From Actinoplanes sp. TBRC 11911 (GTDB lineage: Bacteria > Actinomycetota > Actinomycetes > Mycobacteriales > Micromonosporaceae), in assembly GCF_012933445.1 (NCBI RefSeq), contig NZ_JABBNC010000020.1:62001-126000 (forward strand): a DNA stretch of 64,000 nucleotides. Direction: 5' to 3'. Below are positions 8,296 through 16,448 of the stretch, one piece after another (within the stretch, counting starts at the first letter, position 1; each line of letters begins with the position of its first letter). The notes below the pieces were generated by a model, which worked only from the letters and a program-made list of their open reading frames with translations, was not told where the DNA came from and searched no databases. The position numbers were made by a program, and so were the translations under genes.

Positions 8296-9087
8296 GTCGA
8301 AGAGTTCGCGCAGGTAACGCGCCACCCCGTCCTCGTCGTTGGTCCTGGTGACCTCGTCGGCGACCGCCTTGACGGCGGGGTGCGCGTTGCCCATCGCCAC
8401 CGACCGGCCCGCCCAGGTCAGCATCGGGATGTCGTTCGGCATGTCGCCGAAGGCGATCACCTCGGCCGCCTCGATGCCCTCGTGCTCACACAGCCACGCC
8501 AGCCCGGCCGCCTTGGTCACGCCGGACGCGGAGATCTCGACAAGCGCGCTGGACGACGAGCGGGTCGGCTCCGCGGCATCCCCGAGTGTGCCGCTGACCA
8601 GCTCGAAGAACTCGTCGGGAGCGTGGCTCGCCGAGCGGGCGAGCAGCTTCACGGCCGGTGCCGAGAGCAGCTCCTCCGGGCTGGTCAGCACCCGGGCCAG
8701 GTCGTGCTCGGGCTCCCAGCGCACCGGCCAGGCCGCCTCGTAGCGGAACGCGCGGCCGTCCTCGACCTCCACCGCCAGGCTGATGTCCGGCACCGCGTCG
8801 CGCAGCCGCTTGACCACGTCGCTGAGCAGGTCGACGTCGAGCGGGGCGGCGCGCAGGATCTCGTCGGTGTCCGGGTCGTAGACCACCGCACCGTTCGCGC
8901 AGACGGCCGGCACCGGCTCCGCCATCTGGTCGTAGAGCTGCGTCAGCCAGCGGACCGGGCGGCCGGTGACCACGACGAGCGGCACCGGGAGTTCGGCGAT
9001 GACGTCGAGGGTGCGTTTGCTGAGCGTTCCGTCTTCGCGGATCAGCGTGCCGTCGATGTCGGTGGCGACCAGGCGGTAGGAGTCCAT
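8290..9087 (-). CDS. HAD-superfamily Cof-type hydrolase (second gene of a pair)
   Basis: A 265-residue Cof/IIB haloacid dehalogenase-like phosphatase. Motif I is ATDIDGTL near the N-terminus, motif II is VVVTGRP, and motif IV is FGDMPNDIPML, with the C2 cap between. Such enzymes dephosphorylate sugar phosphates or cofactors, and the substrate is not predictable. The ATG overlaps the stop of the upstream HAD gene (TGATG), so the two are translationally coupled. Its end overlaps the end of bpa. Confidence 0.88.
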   Translation of the reverse strand: MDSYRLVATDIDGTLIREDGTLSKRTLDVIAELPVPLVVVTGRPVRWLTQLYDQMAEPVPAVCANGAVVYDPDTDEILRAAPLDVDLLSDVVKRLRDAVPDISLAVEVEDGRAFRYEAAWPVRWEPEHDLARVLTSPEELLSAPAVKLLARSASHAPDEFFELVSGTLGDAAEPTRSSSSALVEISASGVTKAAGLAWLCEHEGIEAAEVIAFGDMPNDIPMLTWAGRSVAMGNAHPAVKAVADEVTRTNDEDGVARYLRELFDL

Positions 9088-9899
9088 CAATTCGAGAGTA
9101 GCCGGTCCAGGTAGACGGCCACGCCGTCCTCGTCGTTGGACAAGGTGAGCTCGTCGGCCGCGTCGCGTAGCGCCGGGTGGGCGTTCGCGACCGCGACCCG
9201 CCCCCAGCCGGCCCAGGCGAACATCGGCAGGTCGTTCGGCATGTCGCCGAAGACCAGCACGTCGGCCGGGTCGACCCCGATCGACTGCGCCACGACCGCG
9301 AGGCCGGTGCCCTTGTCCACGTGCGGCGGGCAGATCTCCAGGTAGTTCAGCCCGGCCTGGGTCACCGTGGCGACCTCGGGCGGCACGACCCGGCGGGCCA
9401 CCGCGAGCAGCTCGTCCACGTCGTGCGTGAAGGACCGCGCGAACCCCTTGATCACGTCACCGGTGAGGCAGGCGTTGCGGGTCCGGGTCTCGAAGGCGAC
9501 CGGGTACCGCCAGGTCGGGTCGTAGTCGCCCCAGAGCGGGGCGTCGTCATGCTCCAGCGCCTCGACCATCACCGAAAGCGGACCGACCTCGGCCTCCAGA
9601 TCGGCCAGCACGCGGGCCAGGGCCGGCCCGGACAACCGGGACCGCAGAATGTATTCCGACTCGGCCTGGTCGAGCACCCAGCCGCCCTGGGCCATCACCA
9701 GGTAGTCGGCGGCGCGGATGTCGCCGCGGGTGAGCGAGGCGAGCCGCGGGCCACGCCCGGTGGCACCGACCACCCGGATACCGGCGGCCCGGACGCGATC
9801 GAGGACCTCATGGGTGTACGCGGACACGGTGTCGTCGCTGCGCACGAGGGTGCCGTCGAGATCGGTAGCGATCAGCTTGGGGAGTCCAGGCCGTGCCAT
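9087..9899 (-). CDS. HAD-superfamily Cof-type hydrolase (first gene of a pair)
   Basis: A 270-residue paralogue of its downstream neighbour: ATDLDGTLVRSDDTVS (motif I), VVGATGRGPRL (motif II), and FGDMPNDLPMFAWAG (motif IV). The cap region differs clearly from the neighbour's (EAEVGPLSVMVEALEHDDAPLWGDY), so the two probably act on different phosphate esters. The ATG at 9897-9899 has GGAGG five bases upstream. The longer frame to 9962 would run into the serS terminator hairpin and is rejected. Confidence 0.88.
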   Translation of the reverse strand: MARPGLPKLIATDLDGTLVRSDDTVSAYTHEVLDRVRAAGIRVVGATGRGPRLASLTRGDIRAADYLVMAQGGWVLDQAESEYILRSRLSGPALARVLADLEAEVGPLSVMVEALEHDDAPLWGDYDPTWRYPVAFETRTRNACLTGDVIKGFARSFTHDVDELLAVARRVVPPEVATVTQAGLNYLEICPPHVDKGTGLAVVAQSIGVDPADVLVFGDMPNDLPMFAWAGWGRVAVANAHPALRDAADELTLSNDEDGVAVYLDRLLSN

Positions 9900-9949
9900 T
9901 GATACCTCCGAGGGTGGGGCAACCCCCGCGGAGGGCGGAAGGAAAACGG

Positions 9950-10000
9950 TACACCCACGCAACTACCAGCGGCTATGACTTTTGGTAGCCGGTGGGTGTA
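9950..10000 (-). terminator. Terminator-like hairpin downstream of serS
   Basis: TACACCCAC at 9950-9958 pairs perfectly with GTGGGTGTA at 9992-10000, and an inner CTACC (9963-9967) pairs with GGTAG (9984-9988). Read on the minus strand it begins 8 bases after the serS stop and is followed by CCGTTTTCC, a short T-run. It fits an intrinsic terminator for serS, and the HAD promoter must lie beyond it. Confidence 0.6.
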
Positions 10001-10007
10001 TTAAGCG

Positions 10008-11270
10008 TTAGCGACGGGGTTCAAGTACGTCACGGCCGCCAAGGTACGGCTGAAGGGCCTTCGGCACCCGCACCGAACCGTCCGGCTGCTGGTGGTTCTC
10101 CAGGATCGGAATCAGCCAGCGGGTGGTGGCGAGCGTGCCGTTCAGCGTGGCCGCGGTCTGCGTCTTGCCGTCCTCGTCGCGGTACCGGATGTTCAGCCGC
10201 CGCGCCTGGAACGTGGTGCAGTTCGACGTCGAGGTCACCTCGCGGTACCGCCCCTGCGACGGCACCCAGGCCTCGCAGTCGAACTTGCGGGCCGCGCTCG
10301 AGCCCAGGTCACCGCCGGCCACGTCGATCACCCGGTACGGGATTTCGACCTTGGCCAGCATCTCCTCCTCCATCGCGAGGAGCCGCTGGTGCTCGTCGGT
10401 CGCCTCCTCGGGCCGCACGAAGGAGAACATCTCGACCTTGTCGAACTGGTGCACGCGCAGGATGCCGCGCACGTCCTTGCCGTACGACCCGGCCTCCCGG
10501 CGGTAACACGTCGACCAGCCGGCGAAGCGCTCCGATCCGCCCTCGAGGTTCAAGATCTCGTTCGAGTGGTACGCCGCGAGCGCCACCTCCGACGTGCCCA
10601 CCAGGTAGAGGTCGTCGGCCTCCAGGCGGTAGACCTCGCTGGCGTGCGCGCCGAGGAAGCCGGTGCCCTCCATCGACTCGGGCTTGACCAGGGTCGGCGT
10701 GATCGACGGGGTGAACCCGTGCTCGACGGCCTGGGCGATCGCCATCTGCAACAGGCCGAGCTGCAGCAGCGCGCCCACCCCGGTCAGGAAGTAGAACCGC
10801 GAGCCGGACACCTTCGCCCCACGCTCGGTGTCGATGGCGCCGAGCGCCTCGCCGAGCTCCAGGTGGTCCTTCGGGTTCTCGATGCGCGGGATGTCGCCGA
10901 CCTCGCGCAGCACCACGAAGTCGTCCTCGCCGCCCGGCGGGACGCCGTCCTGCACCACATTGGGCACCGCGAGGTGGGCCGCGCGCAGCGTCTCGTCGGC
11001 CTGCGTGCTCGCCGCCTCGGCCGCCTTGACCTCGCCGGCCAGCTCCTTCGTGCGGGCCAGCAGGGCGGTGCGCTCGTCGCCGGACGCCTTCGGCACCTGC
11101 TTGCTCAGCGAGCGTTGCTCGGCCCGCAGGGACTCGAACCGCTGGGTGGCGGCTCGGCGCTCCTCGTCGGCGCGCAGCAGCGCGTCCACCACGTCGGTGG
11201 ACTCGCCGCGCAGTCGCTGGCTGGCGCGGATCCGTTCGGGGTCGTCGCGAAGCAGACGCAGGTCAATCAC
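10008..11270 (-). CDS. serS: Seryl-tRNA synthetase
   Basis: The 420-residue enzyme charges tRNA-Ser. The N-terminal long coiled-coil arm that reads the long variable arm of tRNA-Ser is at about residues 25-100. Class II motif 2 is FAGWSTCYRREAGS and motif 3 is ATLNGTLATTRWLIPILENHQ, with TSEVAL forming the serine pocket and SNCTTFQARRLNIRYR also typical. The start is GTG at 11268-11270 (protein MIDLRLLRDDPERIRAS). The length is normal. A tRNA-Ser gene lies in the same window but far away. Confidence 0.97.
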   Translation of the reverse strand: MIDLRLLRDDPERIRASQRLRGESTDVVDALLRADEERRAATQRFESLRAEQRSLSKQVPKASGDERTALLARTKELAGEVKAAEAASTQADETLRAAHLAVPNVVQDGVPPGGEDDFVVLREVGDIPRIENPKDHLELGEALGAIDTERGAKVSGSRFYFLTGVGALLQLGLLQMAIAQAVEHGFTPSITPTLVKPESMEGTGFLGAHASEVYRLEADDLYLVGTSEVALAAYHSNEILNLEGGSERFAGWSTCYRREAGSYGKDVRGILRVHQFDKVEMFSFVRPEEATDEHQRLLAMEEEMLAKVEIPYRVIDVAGGDLGSSAARKFDCEAWVPSQGRYREVTSTSNCTTFQARRLNIRYRDEDGKTQTAATLNGTLATTRWLIPILENHQQPDGSVRVPKALQPYLGGRDVLEPRR

Positions 11271-11302
11271 GCGCCGAGCCTACCGGCGAGCCGCCCGGAT
11301 CA

Positions 11303-12100
11303 TCATCCGGATATGCCGTGCGAGCCGTTGGGGTGATCGCGGTCGCCCGGCGCCGGGGTGAACGGCTGTGCCGGCATCACGGTCAGGCCGAGCGGCTCGT
11401 CCGGGCGCTGGTCCCCGTTCGGGGCCGGCGGCCGCCGCCACGACCACACGGCGGCGGGCTCGTCGACGTGCTCGACGGTGTCGCCCGCGGCGCCCGTCTC
11501 GCCGGCGGCCGGGGACACGTGCCGGCCCGCCAGATACAGCGCGATCAGGGCGAGGATGGCGCCGGCGACCGCACACCACACCCCCCGGCCGTACGCGATC
11601 TGGACGTCATTGCGGTCGACCTCGATGAAGGTGCGAGGGACCGTCCGGCTGTCGCTGCCCAGCACGAAGGTGATCGCGAACAGCAGGCCGAGCAGCGTGC
11701 CGCCCGCGCTCAGGCCCATCAGCCGCGCGTAGTGCCGGCCGGCCGGCGGCCCGAACATCGTGAGCACGATGGTCACCGCCAGCAGGAACACGCCGATCAT
11801 GAAGCCGGTGCCGAGCGCACCCAGGTCGGCCACCCCGGTGGGCAGCGCGACGCGTCCCACCCCGGACAGCGAGAACTGCTGGTCGACGGTGGTGATCTGC
11901 CACTCCGAGATGATCGCCGCGAAGAAGGCCGCCGCGGCCAGCACCGCGGTCAGCGGAACGGCCCGCCGGTCGGCCGCGAGGCTGCGCAGCGTCGTGCTGT
12001 TCCACCTGGCGCGCGACGGCGGCGCGGGGCCGAACTCGACGACCTCCTCGGGCCCGGTGATGTCGATCGGCTGCTGCTGCGGGGAGGCCATGAGACCCAT
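11303..12100 (-). CDS. Conserved membrane protein of unknown function
   Basis: A 265-residue integral membrane protein with four likely membrane segments: LTAVLAAAAFFAAIISEW, MIGVFLLAVTIVLTMFG, LLGLLFAITFVLGS and VAGAILALIALYLAG. The N-terminal 45 residues and the last 75 residues are hydrophilic, and the latter are proline-rich and disordered. No known domain is recognised. The start was set at the ATG with GGAGGACATC before it. The gene ends 32 bases from serS on the same strand, so they may share a transcript. Confidence 0.75.
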   Translation of the reverse strand: MGLMASPQQQPIDITGPEEVVEFGPAPPSRARWNSTTLRSLAADRRAVPLTAVLAAAAFFAAIISEWQITTVDQQFSLSGVGRVALPTGVADLGALGTGFMIGVFLLAVTIVLTMFGPPAGRHYARLMGLSAGGTLLGLLFAITFVLGSDSRTVPRTFIEVDRNDVQIAYGRGVWCAVAGAILALIALYLAGRHVSPAAGETGAAGDTVEHVDEPAAVWSWRRPPAPNGDQRPDEPLGLTVMPAQPFTPAPGDRDHPNGSHGISG

Positions 12101-12158
12101 GATGTCCTCCTGCCCGGTCGAGCGGCCACCGGCGATCGGATGGACTAGCGTTTCCGCT

Positions 12159-12587
12159 ATGCCTATTCGCACTGCTTCGGCTCAATGGCAGGGGAACCTC
12201 ACCGAGGGTTCCGGCACTATGAAGACCGGTAAGGGTGGTATTCAGGGGAACTACTCCTTCAAGTCCCGTTTCGAAGAGGGTGAGGGAACTAACCCGGAGG
12301 AGCTGATCGGCGCCGCGCACGCCGGCTGCTTCTCGATGGCCCTATCGGCCGAGCTCGCCAACGCGGGCTTCACCGGCACATCCGTCCAGACCACCGCCAA
12401 GGTGCACCTCGACAAGGGCGACGCCGGATTCGGCGTCACCCGCATCGACCTCGAGACCGAGGGCACCGTCCCGGGCGCCGACGAGGCGACCTTCGTGAAG
12501 CTGGCTGAGCAGGCGAAGGCGAACTGCCCGATCTCGCGCCTGCTCTCCCCGGGCGCCCAGATCTCGCTCAGCGCCAAGCTCGCCTGA
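12159..12587 (+). CDS. OsmC-family peroxiredoxin
   Basis: A 142-residue OsmC/Ohr-fold protein that would reduce organic hydroperoxides. Both redox cysteines are present: AHAGCFSMALSAEL (about residue 52) and ANCPISRLL (about residue 126). The N-terminal RTASAQWQGNLTEGSGTM and the YSFKSRFE region belong to the OsmC (rather than Ohr) branch. The ATG at 12159 has no obvious ribosome site, so the message may be leaderless. A perfect terminator follows the stop. Confidence 0.9.
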   Translation: MPIRTASAQWQGNLTEGSGTMKTGKGGIQGNYSFKSRFEEGEGTNPEELIGAAHAGCFSMALSAELANAGFTGTSVQTTAKVHLDKGDAGFGVTRIDLETEGTVPGADEATFVKLAEQAKANCPISRLLSPGAQISLSAKLA

Positions 12588-12605
12588 CCTGACGACCACT
12601 CCCAG

Positions 12606-12638
12606 AGGCCGATGCGGCCGGCTCGACCGCATCGGCCT
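12606..12638 (+). terminator. Strong intrinsic terminator after the OsmC gene
   Basis: AGGCCGATGCGG at 12606-12617 and CCGCATCGGCCT at 12627-12638 form a perfect 12-bp stem with a 9-nt loop, 18 bases after the OsmC stop and followed by TCAGCTTTT. Confidence 0.85.
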
Positions 12639-12656
12639 TCAGCTTTTCAGCGCACA

Positions 12657-13019
12657 ATGAACGCCGTGCCGGTCGACATGAGTCGTGAACGCTTCGAGGA
12701 ACTGGTCGGCGAGGCCCTCGACGAGGTGCCCCAAGAGCTGATGTCGGTGATGAACAACGTGGTGTTCATGGTCGAGGACTCGCCGCCGGGCGGCGGTGAC
12801 GGTCTCCTCGGCCTGTACGAGGGCACGGCGCTCACCGACCGCGGCTGGAACTACGCCGGTGTGCTGCCCGACCGCATCACCATCTACCGGCTGCCCACGT
12901 TGCAGATCTGCGACACCGAGGACGACGTCATCGACGAGGTCGCGATCACCGTGGTGCACGAGATCGCCCACCATTTCGGCATCGACGAACACCGCCTGCA
13001 CGAGTTGGGATGGGGCTGA
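12657..13019 (+). CDS. Metallopeptidase family protein (zincin-like, short)
   Basis: A 120-residue member of the small metallopeptidase family common in actinobacteria. The zinc motif HEIAHHFGIDEHRLHELGWG near the C-terminus supplies HExxH and a downstream acidic ligand. The preceding strand TIYRLPTLQICDTEDD and the N-terminal FEELVGEALDEVPQELMSVMNNVVFMVED are family hallmarks. Substrates are unknown. The ATG at 12657 was chosen, and the ATG at 12678 (MSRERFEELV) is equally possible. It lies between the OsmC terminator and the AIM24 gene. Confidence 0.85.
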   Translation: MNAVPVDMSRERFEELVGEALDEVPQELMSVMNNVVFMVEDSPPGGGDGLLGLYEGTALTDRGWNYAGVLPDRITIYRLPTLQICDTEDDVIDEVAITVVHEIAHHFGIDEHRLHELGWG

Positions 13020-13082
13020 ACCGGCCTCTCGCCTCGACGCCGCCTCCTACCCTGACGGAGACATCCAACAGGAGGGACGTTC

Positions 13083-13817
13083 ATGCGTAGCGAGCTTTTC
13101 TCGGCGGACAACCTCGAGAAGGAGTCGGCCCAGCCCGGCCTCCGGCTGCAGAACTCGAAGCTGCTCAAGGCCGAGCTGAACGGTGAGTTCATGGCTCGCG
13201 TCGGCTCGATGGTGGCGTACCAGGGTGAGGTGCGCTTCGAGGCGCTCGGCTCGGGCGGCATCGGCAAGTTCCTCAAGCAGAAGCTCACCGGCGAGGGCGT
13301 GCCGCTGATGCGGGTGCGCGGCCGGGGTGACGTCTTCCTCGCCGAGAACGCGTCCGACGTCCACCTCATCGACCTGGACGGTGGCGACGCGCTCTCCATC
13401 AACGGCGCGAATGTGCTCGCCTTCGACTCGACCCTGAAGTACGACATCAAGATGGTCGGCGGCGCCGGCATGATGTCCAACTCCGGCCTGTTCAACTGCG
13501 TGTTCAGCGGCCAGGGCCGGATCGCGGTGACGACCAAGGGCACCCCGGTGGTGCTGACCGTCGACCAGCCGACCTACGTCGACCCGCAGGCCGCGATCTG
13601 CTGGTCGGCGGGCCTGCAGACCGGTTACCACCGGGCCGATCAGATGGGTTTGGGTACGCTGCTGGGCCGCACCACGGGCGAGCGTTTCACGATGAGCTTC
13701 GCGGGTCAGGGCTTCGTCGTCGTCCAGCCTTCGGAGGAGCCCCCGGGCGGCCTCGCCGGGGCCGCGGGCGGCCAGCAGCAGAGCAGCGGCGGCATCCTCG
13801 GCGGCATCTTCGATTAG
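13083..13817 (+). CDS. AIM24-family protein (DUF124)
   Basis: A 244-residue AIM24/TerD-unrelated beta-rich protein with repeated glycine turns (ALGSGGIGKFLKQKLTGEGVPLMRVRGRGDVFLAE, LFNCVFSGQGRIAVTTKG). The C-terminal 25 residues are a Gly/Gln/Ser-rich tail ending in GGILGGIFD. The family's molecular role is unknown, and yeast AIM24 supports mitochondrial membrane organisation. The ATG has AGGAGGG eight bases before it. The last four coding bases overlap the convergent lipoprotein gene. Confidence 0.88.
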   Translation: MRSELFSADNLEKESAQPGLRLQNSKLLKAELNGEFMARVGSMVAYQGEVRFEALGSGGIGKFLKQKLTGEGVPLMRVRGRGDVFLAENASDVHLIDLDGGDALSINGANVLAFDSTLKYDIKMVGGAGMMSNSGLFNCVFSGQGRIAVTTKGTPVVLTVDQPTYVDPQAAICWSAGLQTGYHRADQMGLGTLLGRTTGERFTMSFAGQGFVVVQPSEEPPGGLAGAAGGQQQSSGGILGGIFD

Positions 13818-14392
13818 AAGCCGCAGGCCAGGACCCGGATGCCGGGTGGGGCCTCGGTCTGGACGCGGTCGATGCAGACGTCCGAGCCGGCCGTGACGAG
13901 CGTGAGAGCGCTGCCGCTGCCGGTGCTGATCACCAGCAGCGGGTCGGTCTCGTCCGCGTTCTCGCCGGTGACCTCGACCCTCGTGAACGACCAGGTGCCC
14001 GAGCAGAACGGGCCGTCGAACACCCGTAACGGCTCGGTCGGGATGCCCGGCTTGCCCTTGATCAACGTCAGGATCTGGGCTCCGGTGGGCGCGGTGGCGC
14101 ACTTGGCCGCGTGCGAGGGCGTCGGCGTGGGTGACTTCGTCGTCGGCGGCGTCGTGGGCGCGACCGTGGTGGTCGGGTAGGCGTACGGGGGAATGGTCGT
14201 GGGGAAGCCGGTGAAGGTCGGCACCGCGGTCGGCAGGGTGGCCGCGGGGTAGGCCGGTCCGGACGCGACGGGCGCGGTGCTCGGCGCGGTGAACGCCGGC
14301 GACGTCGGTAGCGGCTGCGGCGGCACACCGCAGGCCGCGAGCAGGCCGATCACGGCGCCGGCCAAGGGGATCACGCGTGTGCGGGGGAACAC
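13814..14392 (-). CDS. Proline/threonine-rich secreted lipoprotein, unknown function
   Basis: The N-terminus has a lipoprotein signal ending in LLAAC (Cys21). Residues 22-95 are a Pro/Thr/Ala-rich spacer likely to cross the cell wall and possibly O-glycosylated. The C-terminal 95 residues form a small domain with four cysteines (KCATAPTGAQILTLIKGK, DGPFCSGTW, DVCIDRV, VLACGF), which suggests two disulphides. The start is GTG. No family is recognised. It is convergent with the AIM24 gene. Confidence 0.7.
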   Translation of the reverse strand: MFPRTRVIPLAGAVIGLLAACGVPPQPLPTSPAFTAPSTAPVASGPAYPAATLPTAVPTFTGFPTTIPPYAYPTTTVAPTTPPTTKSPTPTPSHAAKCATAPTGAQILTLIKGKPGIPTEPLRVFDGPFCSGTWSFTRVEVTGENADETDPLLVISTGSGSALTLVTAGSDVCIDRVQTEAPPGIRVLACGF

Positions 14393-14417
14393 GCCGACAT
14401 GGTAGGCCGGTGCGCGG

Positions 14418-14807
14418 TCACGACGAGATGCGATGACCGGCCTTCGTGAGCGTGTCCACCGCTTCGGTCAGGCGCACGGTCGGCACCAGCAGATAATCCG
14501 TCGTATATGTGGAAAAGGTCACGATGTTCACGCGGGCGTCGGCGAGCGGGCCGATCAGCGACGCCAGCACCCCGGTGAGCGCGAGATCGAACGGACCCAC
14601 CACGCGCAGGCAACGCCACGCGGTGTCGGCGATCGCGTCCGGCGGCACCCGGTCCGCCGGGCAGATGATGGAGAGCTCCTCCGACGTCCAGCTCAGCGAG
14701 ATGACGGTCTTGTCGTCCGGACCGTTGCCCAGCGAGGCAGGCATCGGCGAACCGGCCGGCAGCCGGCACACCGCGTACTCCTCCGGTAACAGGTCTAGAT
14801 CGAGCAT
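14418..14807 (-). CDS. ACT domain-containing protein
   Basis: A 129-residue protein with two ACT-like halves. TVISLSWTSEELSIICPADRVP is the N-terminal half, and FDLALTGVLASLIGPLADARVNIVTFSTYTTDYLLV is the C-terminal half, which resembles the aspartokinase/CASTOR ACT. Such proteins bind amino acids and act as sensors, and the ligand is not known. No ribosome site precedes the ATG, so it may be leaderless. It sits between a lipoprotein gene and a PAS gene on the same strand. Confidence 0.82.
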   Translation of the reverse strand: MLDLDLLPEEYAVCRLPAGSPMPASLGNGPDDKTVISLSWTSEELSIICPADRVPPDAIADTAWRCLRVVGPFDLALTGVLASLIGPLADARVNIVTFSTYTTDYLLVPTVRLTEAVDTLTKAGHRISS

Positions 14808-14870
14808 GAACGCAGACTACGTTCAGCCGATCAACCTTGCCCAGTGCGGCGATCGCCACACCCCGGCGAT

Positions 14871-15332
14871 CTAGTAACGCACCGCCGAGAAGAACGTCAA
14901 TGAACCGGCCACCCGCTCGCCCTCCAGCAGCGGCGTGGCGATCGCGTCGACGGTCAACGGGGTCTCGCCGGGACCCGGCACCACCCGCAGCAACCCGCGC
15001 GCGAGACGCTCGCTGCGGATCGCCAGCAGGGGCGGGATCTTCTCGGCGTCCGACTCCTCGAGCGCGCCCGCGCCCGCGGTGAAGTCCAGCAGGCGCAGCA
15101 CCGCACCCAGCGGCTGGCCGATGGCCTCCGGCGGTTTGCCCAGGCCGAGCAGCTCGCCGGCCGAAACCGACACGGCCAGGATCGCGGTGGAAGTGTCGAT
15201 GATCATGCACGGTTCGGTGGCCGCTGCCACCGTGGCCGTCCATCGCTCGACACCCGGGACGAACTCGGCCTCGGCCGGCGTGCGCGCCTGTGGCACGAAC
15301 GCTCCCGAGAGTGAGAGCTCGACGTGGGCCAC
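14871..15332 (-). CDS. Single PAS-domain protein
   Basis: A 153-residue protein consisting of one PAS fold: ATVAAATEPCMIIDTSTAILAVSVSAGELLGL, then a ligand-pocket helix region, then a C-terminal sheet TPLTVDAIATPLLEGERVAGSLTFFSAV. No output domain is attached, so it may sense a ligand and act on a partner such as one of the window's soluble kinases. The GTG start has AGGAGG six bases upstream. The ACT-domain sensor follows on the same strand. Confidence 0.78.
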   Translation of the reverse strand: MAHVELSLSGAFVPQARTPAEAEFVPGVERWTATVAAATEPCMIIDTSTAILAVSVSAGELLGLGKPPEAIGQPLGAVLRLLDFTAGAGALEESDAEKIPPLLAIRSERLARGLLRVVPGPGETPLTVDAIATPLLEGERVAGSLTFFSAVRY

Positions 15333-15434
15333 CCGGTCCTCCTCGCTCCTCCGCTTCGATGGGGGAGCCGTGGCCGCGACCGTTTCCGATCGCTCGCCAC
15401 GGCGCCTATCCCGTCGACGACACTGGGAGGAACG

Positions 15435-16163
15435 TTACCGGCGTACTGGTCGCTTGTCAGCGGCCGTTTGTCCGTCGCGGTACCAGCGATAGTCGCCGGC
15501 CGGACGGTAGGGCGCGTTTGCCCAGGTGGCGGGGTGCTCCGCGACGGCTGAGAGCTTGCTCGCGGTGGCCGGCGAGATCCGGGCGCCGCCGGCGATGAGC
15601 AGCCGGTCGAGCTCCTTGTCGGTCGCGACCAGGACCTCCTTGGGCAGGCCGTGCACGCTGATCACGCCGGAACCGACAAAAGTGAGCACCGGGGTGACCG
15701 GGACACTCAGGCCGACGGCGGCGGACAGGGCCTTGCTGGCGCGGCGGGCCTCACGACGGGCCTCGGCCACGTACTGCGGGCGCTTCCCGTTGATCTGCAC
15801 CACGTCACCGGCGATCAGGACGCGGGCGCGGCCGTGGTCGGCCACCGTGACGGCGTACACGCCGCCGGGGCCGATGGCCAGGAAGCCGGCGCGGTCGTCG
15901 GCCAGGTCGGGCTCGTAATAGCCCTGCGCGTCGGTGCGCGGCCAGTCGACGATGTGCCAGTTCGGTCCGAGGCGGTCGAGACGGGTGAGCGCCCGGGCGC
16001 CCGCGGCTTCGAGACGGCGAGCTTCCTTCTCGGCACGACGGCGACGGGCCCACTCGACAGGTGACTGACGCGGCGGCGCATCCAGGGCGGTGGACGGCTG
16101 GGCCAGCGGGTTGAGAGTCTTGGGCGATACGGGCAGAGCAGGGCGGGCTGGGAAGACAGTCAC
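15435..16163 (-). CDS. NERD-like (nuclease-related) domain protein
   Basis: A 242-residue protein whose core (LDRLGPNWHIVDWPRTDAQ ... FLAIGPGGVYAVTVADHGRARVLIAGDVVQINGKRPQ) follows the NERD pattern, in which a strand with I-G-P-G-G-V-Y precedes a basic strand. A helix AEARREARRASKALSAAVG and the strand VTPVLTFVGSG follow. The acidic nuclease residues are not clear, so activity is doubtful. Residues 40-65 are a charged helix. GTG at 16161-16163 has GGAGGT four bases upstream and was preferred over the much longer open frame. Confidence 0.7.
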   Translation of the reverse strand: MTVFPARPALPVSPKTLNPLAQPSTALDAPPRQSPVEWARRRRAEKEARRLEAAGARALTRLDRLGPNWHIVDWPRTDAQGYYEPDLADDRAGFLAIGPGGVYAVTVADHGRARVLIAGDVVQINGKRPQYVAEARREARRASKALSAAVGLSVPVTPVLTFVGSGVISVHGLPKEVLVATDKELDRLLIAGGARISPATASKLSAVAEHPATWANAPYRPAGDYRWYRDGQTAADKRPVRR

Positions 16164-16271
16164 TGCGACCTCCGGCAAAAGGTCCTTCGGGCTCTCTTTC
16201 ACATCACCGTACGTGCTTGGCCCCCTACGGAGGCAAGACGGTGAAGAGGAAAGAAAGGGGAGTGAGTGGGG

Positions 16272-16288
16272 ATGAATGCCGCATTCAT
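16272..16288. promoter_or_regulatory. 17-bp palindrome upstream of arcA
   Basis: ATGAATG-CCG-CATTCAT is a perfect inverted repeat 160 bases before arcA and 108 bases before the divergent NERD-like gene. The half site TGAAT/ATTCA resembles ArgR boxes but with one extra central base, so the binding protein is uncertain. The rest of this 285-base intergenic region shows no gene. Confidence 0.4.
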
Positions 16289-16448
16289 GCACCAGAACTT
16301 CTTGCGGATAGTGCATCTCACGGTCTGTTCTCCCGTTCGGCCAGTTCGAGAACCAAGTTAGCCTCACCTTCGCATTCGCGCACCGATGTCCCATGATCTA
16401 GTACGGAACGTGGTCGGACGAACGCACTGAGTACCGGAGGATCCCCAG

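Noticed and set aside
16164..16394. N-terminal extension of the NERD-like gene
   Set aside because: The frame is open but composition is unlike the protein and a good GGAGGT-GTG start lies at the point where similarity begins.
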